Assembly (NCBI GenBank): GCA_030584185.1
Contig: CP129495.1
Span: 1,205,628 to 1,269,627 of the forward strand
From: Acidimicrobiia bacterium
Lineage (GTDB): Bacteria; Actinomycetota; Acidimicrobiia; Spongiisociales; UBA11373
Reading direction: 5' to 3'
Length of the DNA: 64,000 nucleotides
Shown: one piece after another, positions 63,802 through 64,000 of the stretch
Layout of the letters: every line of letters starts with the position of its first letter
Numbering within the stretch: position 1 is the first letter of the stretch
Position numbers and translations under genes: made by a program
The notes under the pieces: model-generated
What the model was told of the DNA's origin: nothing
Databases searched by the model: none
The model's input: the letters and a program-made list of their open reading frames with translations, nothing else

Positions 63802-64000
63802 GTGCCCGACCTGCTCGACCTCATCCGGCAATCGGTGATCGGCCGCGACGACGTCGTGGCGGGGCCGTTCGGCCCGCGCCGGGTCACCTACGCCGACTAC
63901 ACGGCTTCGGGCCGGTCCCTGGAGTTCATCGAGGACTTCATCCGGGATCAGGTGCTCCCCCTCTACGCCAACACCCACACCGAGTCGTCGGGCACCGGGC
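63802..64000 (+). CDS. PLP-dependent aminotransferase class V-like protein, 3' end outside the window
   Basis: Only the first 66 residues are visible (VPDLLDLIRQSVIGRDD, then YADYTASGRSLEFIEDFI, then PLYANTHTESSGTG). The YxDYTASG and YANTHTESSGTG motifs are typical of a cysteine-desulfurase-like family in which the substrate-binding loop precedes the PLP domain. The GTG start has a leaderless box. The PLP lysine lies beyond the window, so the activity is inferred. Confidence 0.75.
   Translation, partial: MPDLLDLIRQSVIGRDDVVAGPFGPRRVTYADYTASGRSLEFIEDFIRDQVLPLYANTHTESSGTG

Overview
The window looks like a chromosomal segment of a high-GC actinobacterium. The evidence is the very high GC content, frequent GTG starts, 4-base stop/start overlaps, an HspR-controlled dnaK operon, a stand-alone LigD-type polymerase and ligase, PadR/HAAS and NfeD/stomatin pairs, and many promoters of the TANNNT-N6-8-start type expected for leaderless mRNAs. 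Gene content would fit a member of the Acidimicrobiia or a relative, but that placement is inference. No rRNA, tRNA, CRISPR array, transposase or phage gene was recognised.

Region 1 (1-17.4 kb) is a surface-glycan locus. It holds a GT2 glycosyltransferase cut by the window edge, a GDP-fucose-synthase-like epimerase, four consecutive paralogues of a PP-loop ATPase with a QueC-type four-cysteine motif, and a Wzm/Wzt-type ABC exporter. After a phosphate module (NptA-like transporter plus PhoU-like protein) it continues with three more glycosyltransferase genes, including an 854-residue GT-B/GT-A double enzyme. The PP-loop quartet is the least explained part and probably makes or installs an unusual nitrogen-containing or otherwise ATP-activated modification.

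Region 2 (17.4-31.4 kb) holds a GNAT protein, a small CWB2 protein, an EEP-family protein, an M20 peptidase and an ABHD18-like hydrolase. Then comes a tandem array of five secreted proteins, each with one CWB2 cell-wall-binding domain followed by exactly seven repeats of about 48 residues carrying Cys-x4-Cys, probably a seven-bladed propeller. Copies 1 and 3 look mosaic, as if by gene conversion. The array is followed by a frameshifted remnant of an ABHD18-like gene.

Region 3 (31.4-35.4 kb) holds a LigD-type polymerase and a convergent ATP-dependent DNA ligase, separated by an 800-bp palindromic repeat array with a 71-bp period. A Na/Ca antiporter follows. Members of the same repeat family lie at 9.8, 11.9, 22.7, 35.4 and 46.4 kb.

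Region 4 (35.4-48.7 kb) covers stress and membrane quality control: dnaK-grpE-dnaJ-hspR-nnrE as a tightly overlapping operon, a DUF427 protein, MscL, a Ycf46-like AAA ATPase, a cupredoxin-like lipoprotein, ClpB, an AMIN-like anchored protein, and a PadR / HAAS-NfeD / stomatin operon.

Region 5 (48.7-64 kb) is metabolic: a DAO-type oxidoreductase, a VOC protein, an M20 amidohydrolase, a CMD/AhpD-like protein, a TetR regulator, an Rrf2 regulator next to a copper nitrite reductase with an extra cupredoxin domain, an amidohydrolase, YjbQ, PurA-PurB, a DMT transporter, SURF1, a thioesterase plus acyl-CoA dehydrogenase, a rhomboid protease, and the start of a class V aminotransferase-like enzyme.
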